This document shows positions 34,948-42,738 of a DNA stretch of 49,689 nucleotides, in pieces; position 1 is the stretch's first letter, and each line of letters opens with the position of its first letter. The stretch is taken from contig CAIKUK010000009.1 in the NCBI GenBank assembly GCA_903830625.1, positions 1 to 49,689 on the forward strand, given 5' to 3'. Source of the stretch: Candidatus Yanofskyibacteriota bacterium. GTDB taxonomy: Bacteria > Patescibacteriota > Minisyncoccia > 2-02-FULL-40-12 > GWA2-44-9. A model generated the notes under the pieces. That model saw only the letters and a program-made list of their open reading frames with translations, was not told the DNA's origin and did not search any database. A program made the position numbers and the translations under genes.

Positions 34948-36783
34948 TTATTCAACTGTGGCTCGGATACGGCGGTTGCCTCCGGAGACGGATTCTTCTT
35001 TAGTGATAGTGATATGGCCGATCTCGCCGGTATGGGTCACATGGGGACCGGCGCAAATCTCGCGGGAGAACCAATTATTATCTTCGCCGACCGTATAGAC
35101 TTTGACTCTCGGCGGATACTTAGCCTTAAAGATACCCGCGGCGCCGGAATCCAAAGCTTCCTGTAAATCCACTTCTTTAAATGTCACCGGCAAATCTTTT
35201 TTCACGATTTCGTTAGCCATATCCTCGGCCTGTTTCAATTCTTCGGGAGTAATTTTTCTGGGAAAATTAAAATCAAATCTCAACCGCTCTACCGTAATAT
35301 CAGCTCCGGCTTGAGCCAATTCCTGGCCTAAGACTTTCCGCAGGGCCGCATCCAGAAGATGAGTCGCCGTATGCAAACGAGTTTTCTTTTTCATTTCTTC
35401 TCTTCTCTCAACTGATAAGTCGGCTTCTTTTACCCCCACACCAAACGAACGATTGCCTTCGGCGCTCCCGACTTCGTTTGTTATGGTGTGGGGGTGAATG
35501 CCATGCCCGCCGAATTTCTTTTCCACGCCGGCGCGAGAAATATTTTTATGAATTTCCATTTCTTTATTAAATCCTTCCTCATCAAATTCATATAGATGAT
35601 TCTCTGCTATTTCTTTAATAACTTCTGGTGGGAATCCATAACTTTGATATAAATCAAAGGCATCCTTGCCTGAAATTTTTTGCCCCACTACAAATGGCTT
35701 TACACTTTGTCCTGGCACCAGTTCTTGAGCCTTGAGGCCAGGATATTTTTTATAGAATTCCTCAAGTCCTTTATCAAGTGTCAGGAGAAACTTAGTAACT
35801 TCTTTGGTAAATTCATTAATTATTGACTGTTGGTTATCTATTAATTCAGAATGACTCTTCCCGTATTCGATAATAATTTTTTGCATGAAATCGGCTATAA
35901 CACTGGTTGGTATTTGGATATTTTTCGAATGGACAAGAAGGCGTCTTATTAATTTTCTTAGTATATAACCCCTCTCCTTATTTGATGGTTGTACCCCATC
36001 AGCAATTAAAAAAACGGAAGCCCTTAGATGGTCGGCTATTATTCTGCCACTTTTTAATTCATCGGGCGCTCCTGCAAATAAAGCAAACGAGAAAACATTA
36101 CTAAACAGGTCAGTTTCAAAAATATTGCTTTTATTCTGAACAACCATCGCCAAGCGTTCCAGGCCCATGCCGGTATCAATGCCTTTTATGGCCAGTGGTT
36201 TCAGTTGTTTGTCGGCGCTTTGATAGTACTCATTAAAAACGATATTCCAAACCTCAAGGTCGTTTACATAAATTTCAGTCGTCGGACCACAAGGACCTTC
36301 CTCCCCGGTCGGTCCCCAAAAATTATCCTCTCGGCCAGCTCTTTTTATTTTCAATGCCGGATCAATCGATTGCCATATCTTTTCCGATTCTTCATCCGCT
36401 GGCACTCCTTCTTCGCCTTGAAAAACCGAAACGTAATCAATGGTCAGACCCATTTCTTTGGTAATGAATTCGTGGGCATATTCAATGGCTTCCTTTTTCC
36501 AATAATCTCCGAACGAGAAATTACCGAGCATTTCAAAGAAAGTCAGGTGTGAATCATCTCCCACCTCGTCAATATCCGAAGTGCGCAAACATTTTTGAAT
36601 AGAAACGACATTTTTGTCCGGCGCTTCGGCCGGGTTTATATAATATGGCTTGAATTGTTGCATGCCGGCCGTTGTAAACAAAACCGACGGGTCGGTCGGC
36701 AACAACGACGAAGACGGCACCACGGCGTGCCCTTTTGATTCAAAAAATTTAATAAACCTCTCCCGTATTTCCTTCTGAGTCAT
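34948..36783 (-). CDS. alaS: Alanyl-tRNA synthetase, short form
   Basis: FFESKGHAVVPSSSLLPTDPSVLFTTAGMQQFKPYY, HTATHLLDAALRKVLG, CAGPHVTHTGEIG; ends at 611 aa without C-Ala domain. Confidence 0.95.
   Translation of the reverse strand: MTQKEIRERFIKFFESKGHAVVPSSSLLPTDPSVLFTTAGMQQFKPYYINPAEAPDKNVVSIQKCLRTSDIDEVGDDSHLTFFEMLGNFSFGDYWKKEAIEYAHEFITKEMGLTIDYVSVFQGEEGVPADEESEKIWQSIDPALKIKRAGREDNFWGPTGEEGPCGPTTEIYVNDLEVWNIVFNEYYQSADKQLKPLAIKGIDTGMGLERLAMVVQNKSNIFETDLFSNVFSFALFAGAPDELKSGRIIADHLRASVFLIADGVQPSNKERGYILRKLIRRLLVHSKNIQIPTSVIADFMQKIIIEYGKSHSELIDNQQSIINEFTKEVTKFLLTLDKGLEEFYKKYPGLKAQELVPGQSVKPFVVGQKISGKDAFDLYQSYGFPPEVIKEIAENHLYEFDEEGFNKEMEIHKNISRAGVEKKFGGHGIHPHTITNEVGSAEGNRSFGVGVKEADLSVERREEMKKKTRLHTATHLLDAALRKVLGQELAQAGADITVERLRFDFNFPRKITPEELKQAEDMANEIVKKDLPVTFKEVDLQEALDSGAAGIFKAKYPPRVKVYTVGEDNNWFSREICAGPHVTHTGEIGHITITKEESVSGGNRRIRATVE
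35417..35495 (-). repeat. In-frame interleaved inverted repeats in alaS
   Basis: a AAGTCGG 35417-35423; b ACCCCCACACCA 35432-35443; a' CCGACTT 35468-35474; b' TGGTGTGGGGGT 35484-35495. Confidence 0.8.
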
Positions 36784-36822
36784 TACTGTTTAAATATACC
36801 AGTAAACACGCCTATATTCAAT

Positions 36823-39813
36823 CTAGCTCATCGTCCGACGCAACGCGCAGTATTCACAATCCTTATCGTCGCAGAAACGGTTCCAGAATTTGAGATTTAA
36901 GATTTCATCGGCCGTTTCTTTAATGACCTCGGTCAATTCTTCCACTTCTTCAGGCAAAATGATAAACGATTCTTTTTTATATTTTCCTTTTTCGTCAGGC
37001 TCAATGAAATCAATATCGCCCGAAACCATGATGTATTTACGGCCATCTTCATATTTATTCAGAAGTAAATTATAGAACATCAGCTGGCGTTTAATATCGC
37101 CGTTGGAACTCTTGGTTGAACCTTCTATCTCGCCTCGGGTTTTCGGTTTTGAAGTTTTGTAATCCACCACATTCACTTCTTTGCCAGAGCCGAGCATTTC
37201 TATCTTATCTATTTTGCCGGTAATCCTAATATCCCCGACGCTTCGGTCGGGGCGGGCCGGCGCAAGCATAATTCCTCGGAGTTCCAATTCAGTTATCGTT
37301 TTTGTCCGCCAAGAGCCGTGATAATTATCGAAGTAGCCAGCCAAGGTTTTATTTCCTTTTTCCAGCAGTTCGTCATATTCTTTTTTACTTAATGGCTGGC
37401 GTTTTAAATAAGTCTCAAATCTAGACAAAAGAAACTTTTTATCCGCTTTGCCGGTTCGATAAGAATCAAAGAAATCTTTGAGCGTGTAATGCACGGCCGT
37501 GCCGTACATCTGATGCTTGGTTTTCGCCTGCGGAATACGGAGCAGATTGGTATAAAAATATTTCCACGGACAATCCAGATAATTATTCAGAGCGGTGACG
37601 GAAAGGCCGTTACGTTTGAACAGGTCGCCGATAAAAGCTTTACTTTTCAGATCAATACCTTTTTGGATCCGCGGAGCAAAAATTATCTCTTTCTTTTTGG
37701 CAAAATTCTTTTCAATCAACTCGGTGTCTTTGGTGGCAATCAGTTCGGGTTTTATTTCCGTGATGAATTGGCAAGGCAACTGGTCTTGCCCGCTTAAACT
37801 TTCTTTGGCATAAGAAATAGACGCGCCTTTCTTGGCTCTGGTCAGGGCCACGTAGAATAACCGCCGTTCATCATCTTCTGTCGCGCCTTTGTCCAGAATC
37901 CGGCCAGTCAGCGAAAATACCCTCGCCGGTAAGACTAAATGGTTCGGCCGGCGTTTATTGCCCCAATGGCCGTCATAAGCGTTGATAATATAGACGTATT
38001 CAAATTCCTGGCCTTTGGAACGATGTGCGGTCATGAGCCGGATTTGCCCTGCGGATGAGCTGATGCTTTTCTTTAATAATAGATTGTGGGTTTTGAGCGT
38101 AGCCAGATATTGCAGGAATTCCGGCAAGCCGTTCGTCGGATGGACTTCCACCAAATTTTTAATTTCATCAAACAAGCCGTTTAATTTATCCAGCTTCTCC
38201 ATGGTCTGGCCCTTCATGATGTATTTCAAAAATCCCGATTCGGTAATTATCTTTTCAAAAAGTTCCGGCAAAGAAATATTATGCGCCAGCGTGGCCCAGC
38301 CGGCCAGAATTTTATAAAAATTCAAAAAGGCTTCCGGATTTTCCACACCCGCTTTTTTAAGCCGGGTTTTTGATTTTATTATTTCATAAGCCGAAATCTT
38401 TTCTTTATGCGCGGATTCTATAATTTTAAACACGTCCAGCATTTCAAATCCTAAAAAATCAATATTCAGCGCTTCAAGCAGTTTCTGTTCGGAACCGAAA
38501 GTCTGCACTGTTTCCAGAATAAGCAAAACTTTTCTGATATCATAATCCGATAACAAGTCCTGGTCGGATTCAATGGCGAACGGCAGACCGGCTTTTTCAA
38601 ACATGGCCGCCACCGGCGCGGCATCGCGATTATCACGATACAAAACGGCAATTTCTTGAGGTTCAGTGCCGGCTTTTATTTTACTTTTAATATCTTCGGC
38701 TAGGAAAAAATATTCCGCCTCCGGTTTTGAGAATTCATACACGCCTATTTTTTCTTTAGGATGCACCACGTTGGCGCTTAAGGGCTTCTCGCCGGCCAGC
38801 AAGCTATGGGCCGCATCCAGGATTGGCTGGGTAGAACGATAATTCTCTTCCAGAACAATCAGTTTAGCCGACGGATACAATTTTTTAAAATATAAGAAAT
38901 TTTCCAGCGAAGCGCCTTGGAAACGGAAGATGGCTTGCTTCTCATCGCCAACCACAAAGATATTCGGATTGTCGTGATAATTGGCCAGCAGTTCCAGAAT
39001 TTTGTTTTGGGCGTTATTGGTATCTTGATGTTCGTCCACCAAAAAATACTGATACTGTTCTTGAATCTGGAGCAAAAGATTTTCATTCGCGGAAAGTTCG
39101 CGCAGCGTTTCCATAATCATGTCGCTGTAATCATAAAGCTTGGCGGACATCAGTTTGACTTGATACCATTCGTAAATTTTAGCCAGTTCGGCATTTTTGG
39201 CGATTTGTTTTTGCAGTTTTTGATAGTCGCCTTTCATTTTGCCCTTGTGAGCTCCTTTTTCATGATACAAATCATCAATCGCTTCAAAGCTTTTTAATTC
39301 AGCCGTAATAATCTTATGAAACTGCTCGGGCGAAACGCCTTCGCGTTTTAAATCATTCAAACACGCCAAAATCGGGCGGACATAAAACATCGGGTCGCCA
39401 AACGGTCTTAATTCTTTGAGCGGCAAAGTGCCAATCGCCTCCTCTATTAAATTAACCTGATCTACTTCGGTGATATTGTTCGCGCCGATAATGCGTGGAA
39501 ATTCTCCAGGATTGGATTTGATGATTTCGTTACAGAATCCATGAAAAGTATTGATGGCCACCGAATAAGCCGGCGTACCGATCATCTCAGCCAGCCGGCT
39601 GCGCATGGAAGCCACGCCCGATTCGGTAAAGGTCAGCGCTAAAATATTGCCCGGATTGATTTGAGTTTTTTGAAGAATGTTGGCGATGCGCAGAGTTAAG
39701 ATTTGGGTCTTGCCCGTGCCTGGCCCAGCCACCACCATAACCGGCCCTTCGATAGCATCGACGGCCTCGCGCTGGGCCTTATTGAGTTGTTTATAGGCTT
39801 CCTTGAATTCCAT
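36823..39813 (-). CDS. UvrD/REP-family ATP-dependent helicase with C-terminal PD-(D/E)XK nuclease
   Basis: VVAGPGTGKTQILTLRIANIL, FLVDEHQDTNNAQ, VVGDEKQAIFRFQGA, TAHRSKGQEFEYVYI, VVDYKTSKPKT, CDDKDCEYCALRR. Confidence 0.93.
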   Translation of the reverse strand: MEFKEAYKQLNKAQREAVDAIEGPVMVVAGPGTGKTQILTLRIANILQKTQINPGNILALTFTESGVASMRSRLAEMIGTPAYSVAINTFHGFCNEIIKSNPGEFPRIIGANNITEVDQVNLIEEAIGTLPLKELRPFGDPMFYVRPILACLNDLKREGVSPEQFHKIITAELKSFEAIDDLYHEKGAHKGKMKGDYQKLQKQIAKNAELAKIYEWYQVKLMSAKLYDYSDMIMETLRELSANENLLLQIQEQYQYFLVDEHQDTNNAQNKILELLANYHDNPNIFVVGDEKQAIFRFQGASLENFLYFKKLYPSAKLIVLEENYRSTQPILDAAHSLLAGEKPLSANVVHPKEKIGVYEFSKPEAEYFFLAEDIKSKIKAGTEPQEIAVLYRDNRDAAPVAAMFEKAGLPFAIESDQDLLSDYDIRKVLLILETVQTFGSEQKLLEALNIDFLGFEMLDVFKIIESAHKEKISAYEIIKSKTRLKKAGVENPEAFLNFYKILAGWATLAHNISLPELFEKIITESGFLKYIMKGQTMEKLDKLNGLFDEIKNLVEVHPTNGLPEFLQYLATLKTHNLLLKKSISSSAGQIRLMTAHRSKGQEFEYVYIINAYDGHWGNKRRPNHLVLPARVFSLTGRILDKGATEDDERRLFYVALTRAKKGASISYAKESLSGQDQLPCQFITEIKPELIATKDTELIEKNFAKKKEIIFAPRIQKGIDLKSKAFIGDLFKRNGLSVTALNNYLDCPWKYFYTNLLRIPQAKTKHQMYGTAVHYTLKDFFDSYRTGKADKKFLLSRFETYLKRQPLSKKEYDELLEKGNKTLAGYFDNYHGSWRTKTITELELRGIMLAPARPDRSVGDIRITGKIDKIEMLGSGKEVNVVDYKTSKPKTRGEIEGSTKSSNGDIKRQLMFYNLLLNKYEDGRKYIMVSGDIDFIEPDEKGKYKKESFIILPEEVEELTEVIKETADEILNLKFWNRFCDDKDCEYCALRRTMS
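37233..37252. repeat. GC-rich palindrome inside the helicase CDS
   Basis: CCCCGAC-gcttcg-GTCGGGG; sister of 45739-45758. Confidence 0.75.
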
Positions 39814-39950
39814 CCCGCACATAACAGCCATCAGTTGCTGTAACGCAGTACAATTCAACTTTGTTGATGCGTTCAGCTTCTAGAATGGTCTGCTTTGTTA
39901 ATGACTTTTCGTCCCGCAACATGTACTGCCTATGGCTGTTATGTGCGGGA
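39813..39950. mobile_element. 138-bp MITE-like element, copy 2, 19-bp TIRs and 7-bp flanking direct repeat
   Basis: TCCCGCACATAACAGCCAT...ATGGCTGTTATGTGCGGGA; flanks ATTCCAT|CCCGCAC and GTGCGGG|ATTCCAT. Confidence 0.9.
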
Positions 39951-39981
39951 TTCCATGTTCAGAGTATATCATTTTTATAAA

Positions 39982-40010
39982 TTGACAGGATGGTTTTATA
40001 TTCATACAAT
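39982..40010 (+). promoter_or_regulatory. Sigma70-type promoter
   Basis: TTGACA-N17-TACAAT. Confidence 0.85.
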
Positions 40011-40031
40011 CTCCCGAGGAGGGTGGGTAGT

Positions 40032-40316
40032 ATGATTATTGAGAACATTGACGTTGAAGAAATGGTGCGTCAGACGGGTATCGCGGCTGTTACGATTGAA
40101 TATGCTCTCCGAGAAGCAGAGGCCCAGCCCGGCTCAATGGAAGCAGAAAGAGAGGCCGTCTGTCGGTTCGAGCGAGAAGCGCCGGAATTGAGGGTGGCGC
40201 TCATTCTGTATCGCAGAGAGAGGATGGGCAGTCCACTGGAATACGCAATCATCCGACAGATTGCAAGCAGATTCTTCCAGAAGCCCCCAGACCGTGATCC
40301 CGGCGTCGGCAGCTGA
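40032..40316 (+). CDS. Hypothetical 94-aa protein, orphan cassette
   Basis: SD GAGGAGGGTGG; MIIENIDVEEMVRQTGIAAVTIEYALREAEAQ. Confidence 0.65.
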   Translation: MIIENIDVEEMVRQTGIAAVTIEYALREAEAQPGSMEAEREAVCRFEREAPELRVALILYRRERMGSPLEYAIIRQIASRFFQKPPDRDPGVGS

Positions 40317-40320
40317 AACA

Positions 40321-40362
40321 CGCACCCCGAGCATGCGCAAGATCGCATTGCCTCCGGGTGCG
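40321..40362 (+). terminator. Intrinsic terminator
   Basis: CGCACCC/GGGTGCG then ATTTTGTTT. Confidence 0.7.
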
Positions 40363-40383
40363 ATTTTGTTTCAAAAAAGAATT

Positions 40384-40404
40384 GGCCGCCTAGTGATGGC
40401 GGCC
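40384..40404 (-). terminator. Intrinsic terminator
   Basis: Minus strand GGCCGCC-atcacta-GGCGGCC then AATTCTTTTTT. Confidence 0.8.
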
Positions 40405-40415
40405 CAAGGGAGATC

Positions 40416-40706
40416 TCACTTAAAGGTTGCGGCGAGACTTCCCCAAATATCAGTACCTGGCTTCATGATCTCCTCGGCTTCGGCTTCAGTTTTGCCGTGG
40501 CAGTCCATGAGGTGCGCCTTGGTCATGCCTGTCTTGATGTACTCAGCATGACATTCAGGACAGAGACCGTCACAGCACTCTCCAGAATGCATGGCGGCGG
40601 GAACCTCAATCAGGTATTTCTTTTCCAACTCTGGACCAGGATGACGACGAAGAATCGGCCCATGGCAACTGCATCCACAGATGTGTCCACAAAGAACAAG
40701 ACTCAT
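40416..40706 (-). CDS. Cys/His-rich 96-aa protein, orphan cassette
   Basis: SD GAGGAGGCTAAT; MSLVLCGHICGCSCHGP...CCDGLCPECHAEY...HLMDCHG. Confidence 0.7.
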   Translation of the reverse strand: MSLVLCGHICGCSCHGPILRRHPGPELEKKYLIEVPAAMHSGECCDGLCPECHAEYIKTGMTKAHLMDCHGKTEAEAEEIMKPGTDIWGSLAATFK

Positions 40707-40724
40707 ATTAGCCTCCTCATCAAG

Positions 40725-40753
40725 AATATACGAATAGTTAGCAAAACTGTCAA
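40725..40753 (-). promoter_or_regulatory. Sigma70-type promoter
   Basis: Minus strand TTGACA-N17-TATATT. Confidence 0.85.
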
Positions 40754-40776
40754 ATCTATGATAAAATCTAACCCAT

Positions 40777-41748
40777 ATGTTAATTGATGACATCACAATC
40801 AGGGTTATGGCCGGCAATGGCGGCAACGGCACGGTCGCTTTTAACAAGAACAAGATGTCTTTGGGTCCGACCGGCGCCACGGGCGGAGCCGGCGGCCAAA
40901 TCTACATAGAAGGGGTCTCCGACCTTGGCGCTTTATTGCGTTTGCGTCACAGCAAGGTTTTTAAAGCCGAAGATGGCAAAATGGGCGGCCGTCAGTACAA
41001 TGACGGTCCAACTGGCGCTGATTTAACGATTCAAGTCCCCGTGGGCACAGTGGTCCATAATTTAGATACCAAAATAGACAAAGAAGTAACCAAAATAGGC
41101 GAAAAATTTATGGTCGCCCGAGGCGGACGGGGCGGGAAAGGTAATTTCCATTTTCGTTCTTCCACTAACACCAGCCCTAAAGAATTTCAAAAAGGCGAAG
41201 ACGGAGAAAAGTATACTATCCGTTTAGAATTAAAACTTATTGCCGATGTCGGTTTGATTGGTCTGCCCAATGCCGGCAAGTCATCGCTTTTAAACGAACT
41301 GACGCGAGCCAAGAGTAAAGTCGCCAATTACGCTTTCACCACTCTGGAACCGAACCTCGGTGTTTATTATGATTTAATCTTGGCAGACGTACCGGGAATT
41401 ATTGAGGGCGCATCCGCTGGCAAGGGTTTGGGTGTTAAGTTTCTCCGACACGTTGAACGCACTAATACCCTTTTCCATTTGTTATCCGCCGAATCAAAAG
41501 ACCCGATTGTTGATTATAATATAATCCGCAATGAGCTCGGTGCCTATAATCCAGCTCTGCTTGAGAAAAAGGAATATCTTTTTATTTCCAAATCAGACAT
41601 GGTTTCATTGGCGGAATTAAAAAAGATAATTACTAAACTAAAAAAGAAGAACTCTACCGTGGTCCCGCTTTCTATTCATGATTCGGACAGTCTAGAACGA
41701 GTCAAGAAAATTCTTAACATTATCGGCGACAAAAAAGTGACTCACTAA
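40777..41748 (+). CDS. obgE: Obg/CgtA family GTPase
   Basis: MLIDDITIRVMAGNGGNGTVAFNKNK, GGRGGKGNFHF, GLIGLPNAGKSSLLNELTRAKSKVANYAFTTLEPNLG, DVPGIIEGAS. Confidence 0.96.
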   Translation: MLIDDITIRVMAGNGGNGTVAFNKNKMSLGPTGATGGAGGQIYIEGVSDLGALLRLRHSKVFKAEDGKMGGRQYNDGPTGADLTIQVPVGTVVHNLDTKIDKEVTKIGEKFMVARGGRGGKGNFHFRSSTNTSPKEFQKGEDGEKYTIRLELKLIADVGLIGLPNAGKSSLLNELTRAKSKVANYAFTTLEPNLGVYYDLILADVPGIIEGASAGKGLGVKFLRHVERTNTLFHLLSAESKDPIVDYNIIRNELGAYNPALLEKKEYLFISKSDMVSLAELKKIITKLKKKNSTVVPLSIHDSDSLERVKKILNIIGDKKVTH

Positions 41749-41759
41749 AGCCACTTTTT
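41734..41759 (+). terminator. Intrinsic terminator after obgE
   Basis: AAAAAGTG-loop-CACTTTTTA. Confidence 0.6.
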
Positions 41760-41774
41760 ACATACCTCGGTTTT

Positions 41775-42227
41775 CTACTTTCGCTCTTCAAGTGTATTGA
41801 GGATTTTGAGAATGAGGTCATTTTGATTTTCCAAATGCTGGAGAATGGTTTCTATTTCTTCTTCGGCTTGAACATTAACTTCAAAATCAGCCTCCGCCCG
41901 GGCTTCGGCGTGTTTGCCCTGAAGATTCTGGCCGACCATGATTAACGGCAAGAGCATCAGCTGAATCATGTTGGAAATGAAAAGCCAAAGCACAAAGGCC
42001 GGGAAAGGATCAAACCGCATTTCAGCCGGACCCGACACATTCCATAATAACCAACCCAGAGTCCACACAAACACAATCAGGAAAAATCCCATTGTCCCAA
42101 TAGTTTCGGTCACGGTCAGAGCAACACGTTCAAGAACCGAAAGTCTTTCCCAGTGTTCAATATTGACATTACGGACCGGACGGCGTTTTTCCCGAAGTTG
42201 ATTAACGGATAACGGGGCGTGAATCAT
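41775..42227 (-). CDS. DUF1003 family membrane protein
   Basis: LERVALTVTETIGTMGFFLIVFVWTLGWLLWN, FDPFPAFVLWLFISNMIQLMLLPLIMVGQN. Confidence 0.88.
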   Translation of the reverse strand: MIHAPLSVNQLREKRRPVRNVNIEHWERLSVLERVALTVTETIGTMGFFLIVFVWTLGWLLWNVSGPAEMRFDPFPAFVLWLFISNMIQLMLLPLIMVGQNLQGKHAEARAEADFEVNVQAEEEIETILQHLENQNDLILKILNTLEERK

Positions 42228-42274
42228 TGTTTAACGATACCACATTCATTTAAATATGCTATCCACTGAAAAAA

Positions 42275-42670
42275 TTATCGTTTTAATAAACCAAAGAGAG
42301 CGCCGCCAAAAACATCGGCGACAAGATCGCCAAGGGTATCAGTTAAATTACCGCCATAAATGTAATAGCGGAGAAGCTCGTGGGACACTAGAGGCGGCTG
42401 TGAAGTTGAATATTCCATGATTTCCCAAAAGAAACCGACCAACACCCCTAAGGCCATAAATATAATTACCCGCTGAAATTTATCAAATCCTTTAAATTTT
42501 TCGGACCATAAATTACTAAAGAACCAGGCGATAATAATTCCGCCTGATATGTGAAATACTTTGTCTAAATGCGGAAAGGAATCATAGATATTAAAAAAAG
42601 TAAAAACAAACGCGCCTAAAAAGATTACTGCCAGACCAATAATGAAAGGTGTAAGAGCTTTGCGGGTCAT
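42275..42670 (-). CDS. Small multi-TM protein (DUF2238/YjdF-like)
   Basis: LDKVFHISGGIIIAWFFSNL, GFFWEIMEYST, DTLGDLVADVFGGALFGLL. Confidence 0.7.
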   Translation of the reverse strand: MTRKALTPFIIGLAVIFLGAFVFTFFNIYDSFPHLDKVFHISGGIIIAWFFSNLWSEKFKGFDKFQRVIIFMALGVLVGFFWEIMEYSTSQPPLVSHELLRYYIYGGNLTDTLGDLVADVFGGALFGLLKR

Positions 42671-42687
42671 CGGTGTTTAAGTATATC

Positions 42688-42722
42688 AAAACAGACCAAA
42701 ATTTCAAATTTTGGTCTGTTTT
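42688..42722. terminator. Symmetrical terminator hairpin
   Basis: AAAACAGACCAAAATTT-c-AAATTTTGGTCTGTTTT. Confidence 0.8.
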
Positions 42723-42738
42723 GAGGAGTATTAATTTT

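Noticed and set aside
38917-39297. 126-aa and similar plus-strand ORFs within the helicase, alaS, rpsK, rpoA and GT genes
   Set aside because: Shadow ORFs opposite well-supported coding sequences, no SD, no domain signature.
11324-39950. The 138-bp repeats as integron attC sites
   Set aside because: No proper GTTRRRY/RYYYAAC core pair, no integrase in the window, and the copies bound no cassette array.
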